A DNA stretch of 64,000 nt, taken from positions 62,001 through 126,000 of the forward strand of contig SOEU01000009.1 of NCBI GenBank assembly GCA_021646415.1, read 5' to 3'. Made by a program: the position numbers and the translations under genes. Of the stretch, positions 63,476-64,000 are shown one piece after another; positions within the stretch are counted from its first letter, which is position 1, and every line of letters starts with the position of its first letter. This DNA comes from Candidatus Brocadia sp. (lineage in GTDB: Bacteria > Planctomycetota > Brocadiia > Brocadiales > Brocadiaceae). The notes beneath the pieces were generated by a model. The model did no database searches. It was not told where the DNA came from and was given only the letters and a program-made list of their open reading frames with translations.

Positions 63476-63646
63476 TTATGGAGCAAGAATTGCCTCAACA
63501 GGGCATGAAGCCACGCAATTGCCACAATCCGTACAGGTATCTGTGCTAATAGCCCTCTTATCCCCCGACTCGGATATAGCATTGACAGGGCATTCACTCT
63601 CACAGGCACCACAATTTATACAATCATCCGTGATTTTATGAGCCAT
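63476..63646 (-). CDS. 2[4Fe-4S] ferredoxin
   Basis: The gene encodes 56 residues, AAAGGAG before ATG at 63646. Two complete cluster motifs: [16 protein letters not shown] and [16 protein letters not shown], clostridial-type. It lies between lpxK and the deoxyhypusine-synthase-like gene, 29 bases from the latter. Small size hides it from ordinary gene callers, but the sequence is unambiguous. Confidence 0.95.
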   Translation of the reverse strand: MAHKITDDCINCGACESECPVNAISESGDKRAISTDTCTDCGNCVASCPVEAILAP

Positions 63647-63659
63647 TTTATTTCTCCTT

Positions 63660-64000
63660 TCAATTCAGAATGGCATTGATCATATTTTCAAAAATCTCAC
63701 AACCTTTTACAATACGAATTTCCATCTTTAATGTCCATAATGGAAAGTCCCATAGAACGTGGCCAGTTTTTATTTTTACCTTATCTTTTTGTGTGATAAT
63801 AATTGCATCTGGCCTGATACGCTGCGCCGCGGCATTTAGTTCCATCAATTCAGATGTGGTATATACATGATGGTCTGAAAATACCTGAAAACCGAGCAAT
63901 TCTCCCCCCAAGCTTTCAATGCTTTTCCTGAATGATACAGGGTTGCCTATGGCACAAAATGCAAAGATCTTTTTCCCATGCAAACAGTGAATATCCAACC
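63660..64000 (-). CDS. lpxK: Tetraacyldisaccharide 4'-kinase, C-terminal part
   Basis: The frame is open across the right edge; 113 codons are visible. [42 protein letters not shown] and ITQKDKVKI match the C-terminal end of LpxK (the conserved TxKDxVK loop and the FxDHHxYT motif). It phosphorylates lipid A precursor, implying an LPS outer membrane. The start lies beyond the window. Confidence 0.88.
   Translation of the reverse strand, partial: LDIHCLHGKKIFAFCAIGNPVSFRKSIESLGGELLGFQVFSDHHVYTTSELMELNAAAQRIRPDAIIITQKDKVKIKTGHVLWDFPLWTLKMEIRIVKGCEIFENMINAILN

Overview
The window looks like chromosome from an anaerobic, outer-membrane-bearing planctomycete, most likely an anammox bacterium (Candidatus Brocadiales). 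This is inference. It rests on a decayed hydroxylamine-oxidoreductase-like (HAO-like) multihaem cytochrome remnant, a complete 14-subunit nuo operon with extra iron-sulfur parts, a dense set of oxygen/ROS-handling small redox proteins, menaquinone-type genes (ubiD/ubiE), PyrBI aspartate transcarbamoylase, and an lpxK fragment at the right edge. No rRNA or 16S-type marker is present, so the genus cannot be fixed here.

Layout. 1-2.9 kb: an eroded accessory island. Two tyrosine-recombinase pieces flank small toxin-antitoxin (TA) genes, one intact RelE-type pair and several broken ones. 2.9-6.2 kb: a type II NADH dehydrogenase-like flavoprotein and a CLC chloride channel with CBS domains whose gating glutamate is replaced. 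6.2-6.7 kb: a nested inverted repeat. 6.7-12.4 kb: a minus-strand run of two hemerythrins, a DsrE protein, DUF488, DUF442, an aldo/keto reductase, DUF2024, AlkA, rubredoxin, ferredoxin and tiny Cys-rich proteins. 12.5-13.8 kb: a graveyard holding an HAO-like octahaem remnant next to truncated second copies of DUF488 and DUF2024. 13.9-17 kb: a secreted GYD-like protein, a ComA-family phosphosulfolactate synthase and an MmgE/PrpD protein. 17.3-21 kb: ubiD-ubiE, tRNA-Gln(CUG), a small unknown gene and a stand-alone pyruvate-kinase C-domain protein. 21.6-23.2 kb: a double-domain SagB-type oxidoreductase with a repeat inserted in its coding frame.

23.8-33 kb: an exopolysaccharide block with manC, gmd and fcl (GDP-mannose to GDP-fucose), a Wza-like export protein, a Wzc-like copolymerase/kinase with a degenerate ATP site, a Uma2 nuclease and a polysaccharide-deacetylase-like protein. 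33-35.5 kb: mobile debris, namely an intact IS1595-type element, a broken DDE transposase, an orphan HicB and a broken PIN-like gene. 35.6-41.4 kb: housekeeping biosynthesis, with an ApgM-family phosphomutase or proposed homoserine kinase beside homoserine dehydrogenase, pyrBI, a structured-RNA candidate and panC.

41.5-57.2 kb: nuoABCDEF G-(tandem desulforedoxin)-HIJKLMN, all on the plus strand, starting from a strong promoter that would give an almost leaderless nuoA message. A 93-residue protein with two FeCys4 sites sits between nuoG and nuoH and abuts the nuoH start codon. 57.2-64 kb: a GT9 glycosyltransferase, uridine phosphorylase, VanZ-like, NYN/YacP-like RNase, pyrC, an endonuclease-III-like glycosylase, a deoxyhypusine-synthase-like protein, a 2[4Fe-4S] ferredoxin and the end of lpxK.

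Intergenic regions carry several families of short palindromic repeats. One has entered a coding sequence and others fill the nuoL-nuoM gap. No CRISPR array was seen.
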